The position numbers and the translations under genes are program-made. A stretch of 64,000 nucleotides of DNA, taken from assembly GCF_030272615.1 (NCBI RefSeq), contig NC_081411.1, forward strand, positions 831,686,160 through 831,750,159, given 5' to 3'. Within the stretch, counting starts at the first letter, position 1, and each line of letters starts with the position of its first letter. Below the pieces are notes generated by a model. That model did no database searches, was not told where the DNA came from, and was given only the letters and a program-made list of their open reading frames with translations. Source of the stretch: Cryptomeria japonica. Its lineage: Eukaryota; Streptophyta; Pinopsida; Cupressales; Cupressaceae. Below are positions 18,955 to 31,946 of the stretch, one piece after another.

Positions 18955-20407
18955 GACCCACCGAGATGGATTTGACTTTGTATTCACGATATCTTGCATC
19001 CCTAGAAATTTGGAAAAAAGTCAGCCGGACCGGTATGCCCACCATACTGGTCCCGACTTTTTCTCCCCAATTTTTGGGAGCTTAATTGGGAGATATTATA
19101 TCTACCTTTGGGGAATTTTCTTTCGAAGAATCTTTCTTCTTAGGTGATTCCTCCTTTTTAACAACTTCCTTAGTGACTTCTTCCTTCTTGCGCTCTTCCT
19201 TTTTTAGGGGATGAGATAGAAGCAAAAGTTACGATCAAGGAAGAAAAGGTGGGTATATAATTTTGAAATGAAGGTGTAATAAAAGCCCGATCGACTGCGG
19301 CTATTTGACATAACTGCATAGCCTCAAGATCAGCCTTAACTGTGACAACTTGATTATTAGCCACAAACTTCACGGATCCATGAAGTGTAGATGAAACAAC
19401 TCCCAAAGCATGTAGCCATGGTCTACCTAAAAGAAGATTGTATGATAAAGGGCCTGGCATAACGTGCGCAAGGGTTGGAATAGTGACTGATCCAACTTTC
19501 AAGGACAGTATGACATTCCCCACAGTGGTCTTACCACTATTATCGAAACCTCAGATAAACAAGGAGGAGGTTGCCAAAGAATTTTGGTCCACCTTGATCT
19601 TTGGTAACAAGTCTAAACCACAAACATTCAGTGCCGAACCTGTATCGATAAGCGTTCATCTAATACCAATTTCATTCACATGAACAATGATCATTAATGG
19701 ATCTGCTAAATTCCTCACTTTAGGAGGTGGGAGTTCATGCAGATATAAGGTAATATTCGGCGAATCCGCATGAATATGATCCATCAGCACATTCACATCA
19801 GCCGGTCTCGCAGAGGAAGGTAGCAAAATCTTTTGCAAAGCTTCCTGTAGCATACCTTGATATGTCAGGGCGGTTTGAAGCAAATCCCAAAGTGAGATCT
19901 TAGCTGGAGTAACCTTAAGTTGCTTGATAAGATCATAATCACTTGGTCAATTGTCTGCCGATAAAGGTGCCTTACGAAGGACAAGTTGGGAAGGAGGTAG
20001 AGAAGTTCGAGGTGGTTCAGGAACTTGTTGGTTATTCCGAGTGTTATATGTGTGAGCAATAGTATTATAAGATGGTTGCTTGGATTGCATAAATCTAGTG
20101 TATAAATCAGAAGCTTCTCCTTTAAAAAGTTTTTCATTAATTGTCTTAACTCTCTTAGGAGAAGGACATGCCGTTGTCACATGGATGTAAGGTCTCTTAG
20201 GCCTTTGTGGGGCCGTAGAAACAACAATGACATTCATAGACCCTTCATTTTCGCATGAGGATGTCGTGGAAGATGACTCACCCTTTACGTCTCTTTTAGG
20301 AGAAGGTGCTTAAAGGAAGTCTTCCAAGACTTCATCCAACATATCAAAATCATCCTTTGAGAATGACCTATCAAAGGCATCGAACTCCAAAAGGAAGAGA
20401 TCCGACA
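18955..20407 (-). pseudogene. Gypsy protease remnant with no gag before it
   Basis: A minus-strand frame starts with ATG at 20407, only 29 bp inside the LTR. It runs through a short acidic and Ser/Pro-rich region into the same pre-protease block as the Tat element (compare SDYDLIKQLKVTPAKISLWDL with the DLVEQLGKTPALISILEL type). A protease follows with active-site DTGSALNVC near 19620-19650 and YNLLLGRPWLHALG near 19410-19440, then a Lys/Glu-rich tail. Stops at 20312, about 19950 and about 19655, plus other breaks, interrupt it. There is no capsid domain or zinc knuckle. It is truncated by the copia insertion at 18949. Confidence 0.75.
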
Positions 20408-20416
20408 TTAAGCATT

Positions 20417-20432
20417 CACGTCAGGTTCACCA
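20417..20432 (-). other. Primer binding site of the minus-strand gypsy element
   Basis: The minus strand reads TGGTGAACCTGACGTG, beginning 3 nt after the LTR end. It starts TGG as expected. The tRNA is not identified. Confidence 0.55.
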
Positions 20433-20435
20433 AAA

Positions 20436-21617
20436 TGTAGGGGAGAAGATTTGCCCCCCTCCAAGATGATGGAACTTAGGGGGCAAATCAGTCCGTTGCT
20501 ACCTCTTTGAACATGCGCTAAGATGAGCCAGGGGATAATAAGTAACTACACTATTTAAAACGCAAAATTACAATACAGAAATGATAAATATATAAAAGCT
20601 GAATTCACATAACAATGCAATATCAAAAACAAGTTATACCTTCTAGATGGGGAGCTCTTAGGTTCTGGATGCTAGGGCGGGGCGCAGACACCAGTGCGAC
20701 GCGCTGTAGTTCGTATGGCCCGTAGACAAGGAAAAGTTGAGAAAGTAGCCTGTAAATGGTTTTTTGCATGCAAAATCTTTTCGTCACCTGCACACACTGA
20801 GATAGGGAGAATTGTTGGGGCTGTATAGGGGCCTGCCTCAGTTAAACCCCCATTTAGGTGTTTCCATCGCCACATACAACCAGATAGATAGATTGGAAAA
20901 ATAAATTGGAACTTGGAAAATTGGAAAGTAAATGTAAATAGAAACTAAACTTAGTTTAAAAGAAGCTAACTCCTATTGCATGCAATAAATATTGGAAGAT
21001 ATTGGAATATTGGAAATAAATATTTAACAATGCAAATGACTCATTGCATGTAAAAGAAATTGGTATAAGAGAGAGAATGAGCATGAAGCCAAACCCCTCA
21101 TATTTGGATTTGTGAGTGTGACGAAGCCCACTTGATCACTTTGTTGGTAAGAAGCCACCACGAGATGATTATAGCTTGATATCGGTAGAGTGTATGTCCA
21201 AGAGCATGGAGAGATTAGTAAGATATCGAGAGCACAATGAGAGACAAGTGCCAAGAACCCAAGATTGGGAACACTTCTAAATGGGTTAGGAAGGGTTCTT
21301 AAACCCAAAAGGGGCACAAAGAGCCGTTACGGTGAAACACGAGCCAAAAGACACGCGTCAACCAGTGTCTGACTCTCTACCAGATTTGAGATTCGACCAA
21401 CTTTTCAGGACGTTAGTGTGGTGCGAGGACGTCCCTGCGTCATGCTCCCATCCATCCAAACGGAGGCCCAAAGGGGCTTTCAAGGCATTTCAAGGCACTT
21501 TGCCTTTCGAGCCCATGATGCCAAAATAACATAATTTTGATCATGAATTTGTCATAAATGCACTAGGCGTCATGCATAAGTGTCATAAATGCACTAGGCG
21601 TATTTTAGGACACTACA
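20436..21617 (-). repeat. 5' LTR of the minus-strand gypsy element
   Basis: 1182 bp with TG...CA ends (plus strand TGTAGGGGAG...GACACTACA). Near the outer end a 21-bp unit TGTCATAAATGCACTAGGCG(T) occurs twice (about 21550-21570 and 21581-21601). The other LTR is not in the window, so its age cannot be estimated. Confidence 0.65.
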
Positions 21618-22100
21618 AATTCCTTCAAGGGAAATGTACATTGAGAAATGAGAGATATTGGAAAATCAAATGAATGTTCTTGAGGTGCTTATCAAATATT
21701 TAAGAAAAGAACAAAAAGAATGTAATGAGAAGGGGAAAGACATCATCGAAAAGATTTCATCTCTTCCTTGCACTTTTCTTGATGAGAATCAAAGTCCCTC
21801 CATCAAGACGCTATTGTTAAAGAATTCAGTTTGTTGATCGATGAAGAGGTTGATAAACAAACTTTCTCAATGTCCTCAATATACAAGTTGGTGGATATCT
21901 AAGTTAATCTGGATGATGTGGCCTCACTTTTGAAGAATTACAAGAAATTCTATGTGAACCTCAGAGATTCAATCACCTGATTCAAAGCCATTACAAGTCA
22001 CACAAAAGGACTTGATTGGGAATCAATGAAAGCATCTTTACAAAATTTAGAGGAATTTATGAAACAGGATCAGAATGGAGTGTCTGGTGAGACTTAGTAA
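21618..22100 (+). pseudogene. Decayed coding remnant, family unknown
   Basis: Patches of plausible plus-strand coding such as EVLIKYLRKEQKECNEK, then SSLPCTFLDENQSPS, and a C-terminus ending SGET before a TAG near 22099. They are broken by at least one frameshift and several stops. It resembles the 3' end of a transposon-associated ORF, but I do not recognise the family. Confidence 0.35.
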
Positions 22101-23620
22101 TTTTCATAGTAGATGCATTTTTGAATAAAACATTGACACCTTCAGTGTCAATTTTGTATTTACTTTTTGCACTTAGGCAATGCATGACTCCAAAGTCAAT
22201 TAGGACTCTTCTTTGAATTAGTCATAGTTATTTCCTAGTTTCATGCTACACCTCTCTTCTATAAATATAAGGTTGCTCTTTGTAATAAGTATCTATTATC
22301 TTTAATCTATATGTCGAAACTTTTCCGAAGTGAAGAGCAAAAGTGAAACTTTGTGTTCCTCTTGTGATTATGTAAACTTGATAAAATAAGAAGAAAGATT
22401 TTGGCATCCAGACTTTGTGTTGGATTCATTTGTGTTTATGGTGAGAGTGTTCTTATGCCATTTTCATTATAAAGTCTTATTTACTCAAGTGAAGGTGTGT
22501 TGAGAGAATATTATTAAAGTGTAGAGGCAATTGTTAACTTATGAACTTTGTGTCATATCTTGACTATTGTTGTTAAAATTAGAAATTGGTGATCGTATTA
22601 TCATTTTGAAGACTTTGTGCTTCATTTTGATATTTCAAGTAAACATAATTGATACATATATATTAAGGTTTCACTTTGAAGACTTTGCGCTTGATTGTGT
22701 TATCTTGGAAAAGGAAACAGTAACTTGAAGACTTTGAGCTTCATATTACTACTTCACAAAAGCATTATCAAAGGTGAAGCTAGGAATCATTTTAAAGACT
22801 TTGAGCTTTATTTTGATTTTCTTAGTTAACTCATTGGGTTGCATAGAAAAATTATTTGATGAAAGGTTGATAGGAGAGCAACGATTTTAAGACTTTGAGC
22901 TTAAGTACTCTTTCCCATCCCAGAGAAGCAACACAGGACTTTCAGCCCTTCATAGAAACTTTGCTTCTTTCCTTATCCATATTTTACTCATTCTTGCATT
23001 TAGAGTTAATTTGTAATATTGAAAACTTGTAAGAATTATCACTACTCTATATTGTAAATTCTTTCGTGAAGCAAGAGGAAAAGAATAGCATCTATCTTGG
23101 AAAAGAAGATAAGATGATGTTCCACCCATGCTTAGAATAGAAATTAAAAAATTGCATTTCATTTTAGTAAAATAGAGTAGCAAGTTAAAGGGGGAGCCTC
23201 CCCTTAGAAGAATAGGAGAGATTAAATCTCATGTTGTTGTGTTTAAAACCATAATTTTGTAAATTCACATAGTTTATAAAATTTTCAACCAACAAAACCC
23301 TTGTTTGTAAATGTTCTAAATAGTTGCCAAATGGAGTGAAAAAAACCCAAATTTGACTTTCTCAAGCCTCCTGAATAAAATGGGACAACCAAAATTATTT
23401 CCACTAGAGCCAAAAGTGTCGCAATCACTAGGTCTCTCCAAAAAATAAGCATGCAATATAAGATATAAAGATCTAAGTAAACCCCTTTTGATTTTTAAGA
23501 ACATATGAAGACACAAGAAAAGACATATAGGTTTTCACAAGATCAAATTAGAAACACAAATCACAATGAAAAAAATTAATGATGGAAACTTTCTAAAAGG
23601 AAGGGGCTTGCCAGATTTAG
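22101..23620. other. AT-rich LTR-like stretch with repeated AAGACTTTGNGCTT
   Basis: A TATA-like TCTATAAATATAAGG lies near 22259. Five copies of AAGACTTTG(T/C/A)GCTT lie at about 22609, 22679, 22728, 22795 and 22889. A purine tract AAAGGGGGAG lies near 23189. These suggest part of an LTR or 3' region of an older element, but no matching second copy was found in the window. Confidence 0.35.
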
Positions 23621-23621
23621 A

Positions 23622-23633
23622 GCTCTAATACCA
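23622..23633 (-). other. Copia-type primer site, minus strand, with LTR starting at 23634
   Basis: The minus strand reads TGGTATTAGAGC (one change from TGGTATCAGAGC). The adjacent plus-strand TGTTGAGG at 23634 would be the inner LTR end. The outer LTR end is not clear (somewhere between 24100 and 24700). No coding sequence follows on the left. Confidence 0.45.
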
Positions 23634-24719
23634 TGTTGAGGTAATTGTCCAAGATCTTCAATCTGCAACACCAAATAACTTCCATAAGACAAGTTTGAAG
23701 CAATAAGAAAAGATGATATTTCATCAAATCAAGGATATCATATGATGTACAGGATTGGATAGATGATGTTACAATGTTAAAGGTGTCTTCCTCATATAGG
23801 AAAGGTAAGGGCATAATATTAGACAAGATCATGACATGTGTCTTAATCTTATGTCATGTCACAACTAACATAATAAATATTAAATGACCTGGGTAACTAG
23901 AACTAAATAAAAACCACAAAGATAAGATATGATAATATCTTTTCTAAACAACCTTGAGACTTCTATAATGACACCATGGACATATGTAAAATTAAGTCAT
24001 GTGAATAAGTCCCCTACTAGGAACTAGCTAGGTGAAAGACCTTTACTAGGTACAAAACCTTATTCACACTGAGTGGAAAACTTCAATCCTCAAGTAACAT
24101 TTCAAAAATAACAACCCCAAAATCCTAGCTTTAATTGAGTTAAATTCTCATTAATTAAAAAATAAATTCACATCAATCCAAAAATCAAAATCCAAGATCT
24201 AATCTAGTTTCAGGAAATAGGGATTTACGTGACCCCACCTCAACAAATATAGCAAGGCGCTGAGTAACCATAGAGGCTAGCCTCAAATTATCCACCACAT
24301 TGATTGGGGTAGATAAAAGACAATGAACCAATTTCTTTACCTCAAGGAATCCATTTAAGTCAATCCAAAAACCAAATCCCAAATCCACTCCAAAAAGAAA
24401 ATTAAAATATGACCCAAAAATTTAAACCCTAACATTAATTCTCCTAGATTATTGAACCTAGTCAAACTCAATTATTCTAAGATCATCCATTGATCCCCAA
24501 AATTAAATCAAACCATAATCAATCAAATACATTTTATCCTCCTAGGATTGATAAGAAGGAAATAATATCATGGACACCTTCAACAACTTGAAACTCTGAA
24601 AACATATATAACATAACAAAAAGACCTAACATTCTAAAAGGTCTTCGCCTTCTTTTGATATGACCCTTAGATCCCAAAAGAAGGGATCCAAAGGGAAATC
24701 CTAATATTGGTTGGTTGCT

Positions 24720-27700
24720 CATGGTTGGGGGTACTTGTTGTTCGAATTGCCTATAGACTTCCCATGCATATGTTCTTATTTGTCAGACAACTTTTCTTTT
24801 TGGAGGGGTCCGTCTGTTTAGATTCCCTTTTCTTGGCTTTGATCCACTTTATTTTGTGGATAATCCTGAATATTTTTAGTTATGGGTTTTAGGTCCTCCC
24901 TATTAAACTTGCTTTGTACAGGGTTTCGGGTTCCTTAAAAATCCGGTTTTAACTTAATTAAAAACAAAAAGACCTATTATAGCTTAAACACTTGGTTTTT
25001 TTCTATAATTTTATAGGCTATTGAACCACAACAAACACACAAGGGACACCATAATAGACTTGAGTAGAAATTTGATAAAATAAAAATCCATTAATACTTA
25101 GATCAATTATCACCAATAGATAAAATATAGGCATGCCACACAAATAAGTGAAATGACAAGAAAAATAGACATGGTTGTATTGACTGCCACCAATCTCAAT
25201 CAGCCTACTGCCAAAGTCAACAATGACAACTCCACTATAAAATAGAAATAATAAATATTTCAACCAAGTCATGTAAACACACATTAGAGTGATTAACCAA
25301 CTTGGGAAAACTAAAAAATTCCAAGTATCTCTTTAAACTAAATAGAATATAGAATCAATATTTAATAAAATGTGAAATTAAAATATATAAATAATGGGAA
25401 ATCAAGTTCCAAAATTCTAAAAGAATGATTTAAATCGCTAAGTTAATTTTCCACCCCATTACAACAAGTGAAACCCATTCAAGAAGTGTGCAAAACATCA
25501 CAAACTCATTGAAAATATACAAAATTATGGAGATATGACCACAAACACTCACAAGGGTCACTAGGTTCCATGTGACCAAATTGAAAAGCAATTCTAGTAA
25601 AACATAAGTAGAGGTCCTATTAATCTATACAATGATGTGATATCAGTAGATAATGATCCATGTACCTATCTTCTCCACACACATTTTGTTGGCCAATACT
25701 TGTAAAAACCCTACACACTCAATGGGCACATAAATTTCATCTTGGAATTAATAGTTCAAGAACATGGTAGACCAATACATATCCAAATAATCTCATATGT
25801 GAAAATGAAGGCACGCACAACATTAGATAACAAATGAGTTGATATATAATTTCACTATAGATCACGGTGATGAATCACTCATCAACATCCTACATTATCC
25901 TAGTTATGTTTAACAAAATACACCTCATAATTAATCTCATATAGTCAAAGATTAAATGATTCTTGTTAGTGTAATTAAGTTATTTTCCCTTGGTTATTTC
26001 TCACCTAGGTCCTAATTACACGCCACTTAAGCTTACTTAAGGAATTGCATAAGAGTTGTTAGAGCATTTACACCTTAGGTGGACTTATCATGTTAGCTCT
26101 TTATCATATCCACTTATAGTGGTTGCACTTTTCCACCTTTGGTGGGTGATCCAACTTTTGTGGCGTTATCACATTATCACCTATCCAATTTAGGTTGTGT
26201 TGGGACCTCAAAAGTTTTGCATTATTTTGAGGGCCCATGTAAAATTTTGTTCAAATGCACTGCACTCAGTTTTGCTCTTGTAGAATAAGCCTGAGTTGTT
26301 CAGTTTGACAACTTACAATTTTGAACTTATTGAGTTTCATGAGAAATCCCTTTTGGGATGTTTTAGGCATCTTGTAGAGATGCTATGATTCCATTTGTAG
26401 CTTCCCTGGACCATATTTGATGTGCTTTAGAAGTCTCCTTTAGAGGTCTTGAAGTTTGGTTTGCTGTTTGCACATGTTTCACTTTTCTGAGTAGCCCTCT
26501 TTGAGGCATTATATCTTTTTTCTGCAAAAAGTTCAGTTTTGCAAAATGGACTGTGTCAAACAGTAGTTTGGAGCCCTCTTTGTGAATTTGTATTTCACAA
26601 CCAGTTGACCCGCACATAAAGGTGGTTGTACCCCATGATTTCTAGAAAATTATCTACCAAATTCCCAGTTTGTGGCCCCCCAGTTCCTCATTTGATCAGT
26701 TTTCAAGGCCCATTCCAAACGAACGTTTTCAAGGTTTAGAATCAACATGTTCAATTTTTTCTGAGTGGGCATCTTTGCTGATTAAAATATTTTGCCTCGA
26801 AATTCGTAATAAAGATCCATTTCATACCCTGGATTCTTCATATTACAATCTATCATTGTGCCAGTCTGCATGCCTTAATCAAGTGTTTTGATAAGTTTTT
26901 GAAGCTGATTCTGGAAGCTACTCAGGTGTATTTGGCCACATTTCAAAGTGGCAAAAACGTCAAGTTTGATGATCCCTAACTCAGTTTCTCGGATCCAGAA
27001 CATCTCAAGTCACTGTTTCGAAGCATTCTCAACATGTTGGTTGTCTCAAAACAATTTTTTTTTAGTTGGGCCCACCATGGACCCCACTAAACTGTGACCC
27101 AACAAGACAATTAGGCTTATTTTGAAAAAGATATGTTATTTTGAATCAGTTTGATTTAAATAATATTGTATTTGAGGTGATTTAAATAACGGGGTGACTA
27201 GCTCAAGAGGATTGAAGGTGAAAATTAAATAAATCACTTCATTATGATTTATGATGTTGGCCATAATAAACTTTTAAATCATTTTTAATGATTTGCTCTC
27301 TATTGTGTTATTATTTTAAGAATTGTGGGGGAGGGAGGGGCCATGAAAAATATAGCGGAGAAATAGAATTAAAAGACTTTAAAGTCTTATGATTTTAGCC
27401 CGAGAAAATAAATAGAACGAAGAGACTTTTATTGAAGTCTTAATATGTGCCTCATTTATCGTGATGTAGATGAAGGTAAATTTCACGACACCCAGTTCCA
27501 GTGATGGGATAGGTAGGGGAAAGGACCCAGTAGTTGTGCACCCTAACTTCGCGCTTCTCAAAATCCTACATGGAAATTTCAAATCACTCTGATTTTGTTA
27601 CAACAACTTACTTGGCAAGTCCCCTGCTTATAACTAAGGTTTCAAAGCCACATCATCAAATATGATGCCACATCAGCATGCTTTTTGCCAAGGTATCCAA

Positions 27701-29864
27701 AACAGCCCAAAAAAAAAGTGAGACCAATAGGTGTGCAAAAGGGCTCCAATACTTGTGCAGCTGATGTGGCATCACATGATTGGTTACTTTTCACAACAAA
27801 TGGTATATTTCATACAGCTATTGGTGCAATGTTATACAAAGGTTGGATATCAAATCAACAAGTATTGGGGTATTAAATCAACAACTTCTATCACAAGAAT
27901 TGGAACATGCTCAACTACTGGATCCTTTCCCCCATATGGCCAATGCCACTGGAAATGTACAACGCACAAAAATGAAAAAAAGGGTCTAAAAGTAGGAGAA
28001 GAACATCAATAGATAACATAGTTCCAATAACTGTCACCTTATTGTCATGTTGACCTCCCAATAGCCGTCATAGTGAAAACGCCATTAATAATTTTTTTTG
28101 TACCAATAGCAGATCATTTTTTGTAATTTTTTGTTTATAATTGGCCCATTTGTGCACCACTATTGGGACATTTGACAACAAGTACTAGTGATTTTGAGTT
28201 GACGGTTACTAGACATCTTTAGTTAGGTATCAGGTGTACTTTTTGACCTTTGTGCGCATAACTGATTCCACAGTGTGCATCGTTACTATCTAGAAGCTAG
28301 ATCAATAGCTATTAGCTATAAGCAGTTAAGTCGCATACAAAGACAATTATAAAATAAATTGAAATCGGATGAATCCATTTAAGATCTGTGGATGTGCAAA
28401 ATTAGCTATGATGACTACTGGTGCTCTTCCCCTACTGCAGATTTGCGCATACCTATTAGAGCACATACCTATTAGACATTTGTTTTAAGCAGATATGAGG
28501 ATGAGCCCTCACGATTTTGATGTAAATATGTGAAAAGATTTGTGCGTTATACAGTGTGATGAGTGAAAGGTTTGCTGCTTCTCCCTCTTACTTCCAAATC
28601 CACCTTTCTCGAGAGCATGCAAAGGTTTTCTCACAACAATCCCTAGGTGCTGGTAGTTAAGTACTCACCTGAGATCAAAATCAATAGGATGTGGGCAATG
28701 GCGATGGTGAGATTGGAGCAGTACTATGAGTATGATAATGAATGCAATGCAGATTTACTTGCTGCTTTTGCCTGCAAGCATATATGTAGAATAAGAAGCA
28801 TCGGCTGTGAATGAGACCCTGATATGGGTATCGGGAGGATCAAAGGGTGGCTAGGACTACAATTATAACCATTAGGGTGCCTGCAAACTAATACCTTGGT
28901 AAGCTGAACTTTGAGGATGACCTCACAGAGTTTTAGTGGTCAGTTCAGTGGCTGTAAAACAACACCAAATGGAGGACATGGTGCACATATCTGAAGGAGT
29001 GTAGTATAACAGAGATAAAAGAGGGCACGTTTTGCTATGATTATATCATGAGAGTACAATGGTCTAAGCAACTACAGAAGATATAGAAAACAAAGGGTAA
29101 AATCCAGAATGTGGCATTCACTGTGTCACTAGGGTGATTTTCAGAACTGTTGAAATGTTTTCAAAGGGAGGGTCATCTAAATGGAATATATTTGCTTAGA
29201 TTTGACCAGAGGGGCAATGAGACAAGGTGCAAATATATGGAAAATTATTTTCACTAATGAAGTATGTCAAAGGGGAGTTTTATTTTTCACCCAGGAGGGC
29301 AAAATTATTCATCTAGAAAGTAAGTGAGTAATTACCTGTGGTGGGCATTTTCAGTCAGAAATGTGAAAATTGAAAATAAAAAGTTTTATTTTTATCCAAG
29401 GGGTATTTTATTGAGAATGAGAATCTTTGGAAAGGGAGATTGTTTTATTTTTATTCATGGTGGAAATCTCTTCTAACAGGGGAATTTTATTTCAGCTTGA
29501 CCGCTAAGTAAAGTGAAATAGTGAAATTACCTGTCAATGGAGAGAAAATGTTCCTTTATCTGAAAGTAAGAAGTAACATGGTGATTTGTTAAATCTGACA
29601 AAGGGAGATGCAAAGGGGGTATTTTTATTAAATCTGTGAATTCTTATTTACAAAAGGGGTCACATGCAAGAAGTGACACATCTCCAGCAAGAGGAAAATG
29701 ACAAAGACACTTTCAGAAAAGAGAAAGAATTTGTGCAAGTCAAGGCATTCAAACAAGGAAATTTTTATTTTCTGATTAAATAGAAAAGTGGGTTGTTTGC
29801 AGATTGACAGAGATACATAAATGGCCATTTTTGGTCACTAAGCAGGGTGAATGTGACAAGTAAT
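24720..29864. other. Repeat-derived intergenic DNA without a recognisable gene
   Basis: Read in six frames; no frame longer than about 90 codons and none resembling a known family. TGTTAGTGTAATTAAG near 25966 could start an LTR. A local inverted repeat GTTGGGCCC...GTGACCCAAC lies near 27065-27105. Purine-rich, decayed element-like sequence fills 28900-29860. Confidence 0.4.
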
Positions 29865-30927
29865 TGTTGGAGTTTTTCAGATTTTTCAAGTGTCACATTC
29901 GAATTCAAAGTGCAGATTGAAGATTATTTTGGAGGGAATATGAGGACAATAGGGATGAAGACATGTGTCATTCTATGATGCATTCTAGAGTTTCAATTAG
30001 GTTTCAAGTATTATCTACATTTTTCCAACACATTTGATGTTGTGAGTTGCATGTCATGATTGCTTTCTTTTCAAGGATTAGAGTAAAATGCTTTTGTGGA
30101 TGTAATGAGACCTTTATGTTCTCAGATGGATTTCTAAGAATGGTTAAATGATAAACTTTTGGTAACCTCGTTATTACTAGGTGATAACTTGTGTGATCTT
30201 CAAAGAATGTTTAAATATAACAACATAGGTGGCTCTTTCATATAACCCTGTTGCCCTTTTTTTAGCATTGGTTAATATTTCACAAGTTTTGGTTCAGTTG
30301 GTCCCAAACCTTCTCAAAACCTTTTATTTCTGTTTTTCATTTCTATTTTAGAAGTAGGAGTAGTGTAGAAAAACTAGTCCCAATGGTTGCAAAGATGCTC
30401 ATAAACTGAGGTTGTAGCCAAAACTAGGAGTTTATTTATCTTTCCTTGGTATATTTTCATTGGGATAATCTGTCGTAGCATGCAATGTTTGAACATAAAG
30501 ATGTTGTAGGTCATTAAGACATTGTAAGGGAGACCCACCTTGGTTTTGCAGAGCTTAAAGTGTAGGAGATCTTAGTCTTGTGATTGAATCTCGTTCATTG
30601 GCCAAATCCTTTTCTAAGTCTGTTGGTAAGTTAGTGGCTATTCCTTTAGGACTTAGAATTTGTTGATTTAGGAAGCAACAGGTCGGATGATAACTTTCAT
30701 TTAGGTTATCATGTCATGAGATAACTGAGACACTTGTCATTATTTCATTCACTCTTTTGTACTCAGCTTGGCTATATAACCAAGGGGTCTCCTATGTACA
30801 TTAGTCCAGTTCTTTGCATCATTGATGAGAAAATAATTTGTTATTGTCACATTTGCTCTCTCATTTTGTTGTGCTATTCATTAGGCCTCTATATCTTGGG
30901 TGGTTACATTCTTAGATAATTCTTACA
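29865..30927 (+). repeat. Copia-type LTR
   Basis: 1063 bp from TGTTGGAG to TTCTTACA, followed at once by a copia primer site. A TATA box CTATATAA at 30772-30779 is well placed for an R/U5 of about 120 bp. The internal region beyond shows no coding sequence and no second copy is in the window, so the element is incomplete or non-coding. Confidence 0.7.
30772..30779 (+). promoter_or_regulatory. TATA box of the copia-type LTR
   Basis: CTATATAA within GGCTATATAACC, 150 bp before the LTR end. Confidence 0.6.
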
Positions 30928-30939
30928 TGGTATCAGAGC
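30928..30939 (+). other. Copia-type primer binding site
   Basis: Exact TGGTATCAGAGC directly after the LTR terminal ACA. Confidence 0.8.
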
Positions 30940-31835
30940 CATTAGAGTGCCTTTGGATTGTCATTTTGGAGAGATCTTGGTGCAAATTGGGGTCTTGTAT
31001 TTCATGACTTTCTATTGTAGGGCTGAATTGGAGCTTTCTAGGCTAAATCTGAGGCCACCATTGGATCCAAAAGGTCATTTTTCAATCAAAATTTCCTTTC
31101 GTTTCACTAAAATTGAACTCTGGAGGCCCAAGTTATAACCTTTTGAAGTTTTGGAGTTCGTTGCAAGATCTGGGAAGTACCTACAATTTCATAGCACTTT
31201 GAGCCAAATCTGACCTCACCATCACACTTAGAAGGTTCAAGAACCTCAAAATCACCCATTAATTTGTCTATTTTGTGAACATTTTTTTAGGGTAATTTTT
31301 TTAACAAGTAGGTCGTATGACCTACCTGCACAATCGGGTACAATTATTCAAAGGAAACAATTTTTAATATTTTGCCAAAAAAAATATTCTAATAATTTTA
31401 TTGTAAATTTCAAGGTTTATTTTAAGGGGCTTTGTAAAATTATTCAAAAAAACAAATCAAAAAAGTGTTTTAAACTTGCAGAGAGGTCGTACTCTACACA
31501 ACACTATGGTACATCAAACATGTCAGCGCATCGTATCGTCGATCGCATCAACAATCATATCTCCATTAAAGAACTTGACCTAATTGTACTGTCTAACCTC
31601 TTTTCTTGGATGTCTGTCTTATTTGTTCACTACACGCTCTTCCTAGTTCTCTTGGCACTCTTCATGCAGACCTCTTTGCATTGCCTTGTAACATCATCAC
31701 TCTCAACGCACATTCGCACACCCTAAAAAAATCATGCACTGCTTGCTCATAGGTGATTTCTACACACAATGTGTGCTCAACTTGTCTTGCATTACATGCT
31801 TTGCCCCGTGTGGCAACACGGTGATAAAAAAGTCA
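30940..31835. other. Non-coding sequence after the copia LTR
   Basis: Presumably the start of that element's internal region, then unrelated sequence before the next copia fragment. No gag frame is visible. Confidence 0.4.
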
Positions 31836-31946
31836 CATGGTTGAGTTGTGTTAAGTTTGTGAGCAAATAGATTCACCCTCCCGCCCCCCTTCTCAGTTTT
31901 GTGCCTTGTTGCCAACAATTGGCATTAGAGCAAGATCCTCCCGAAG

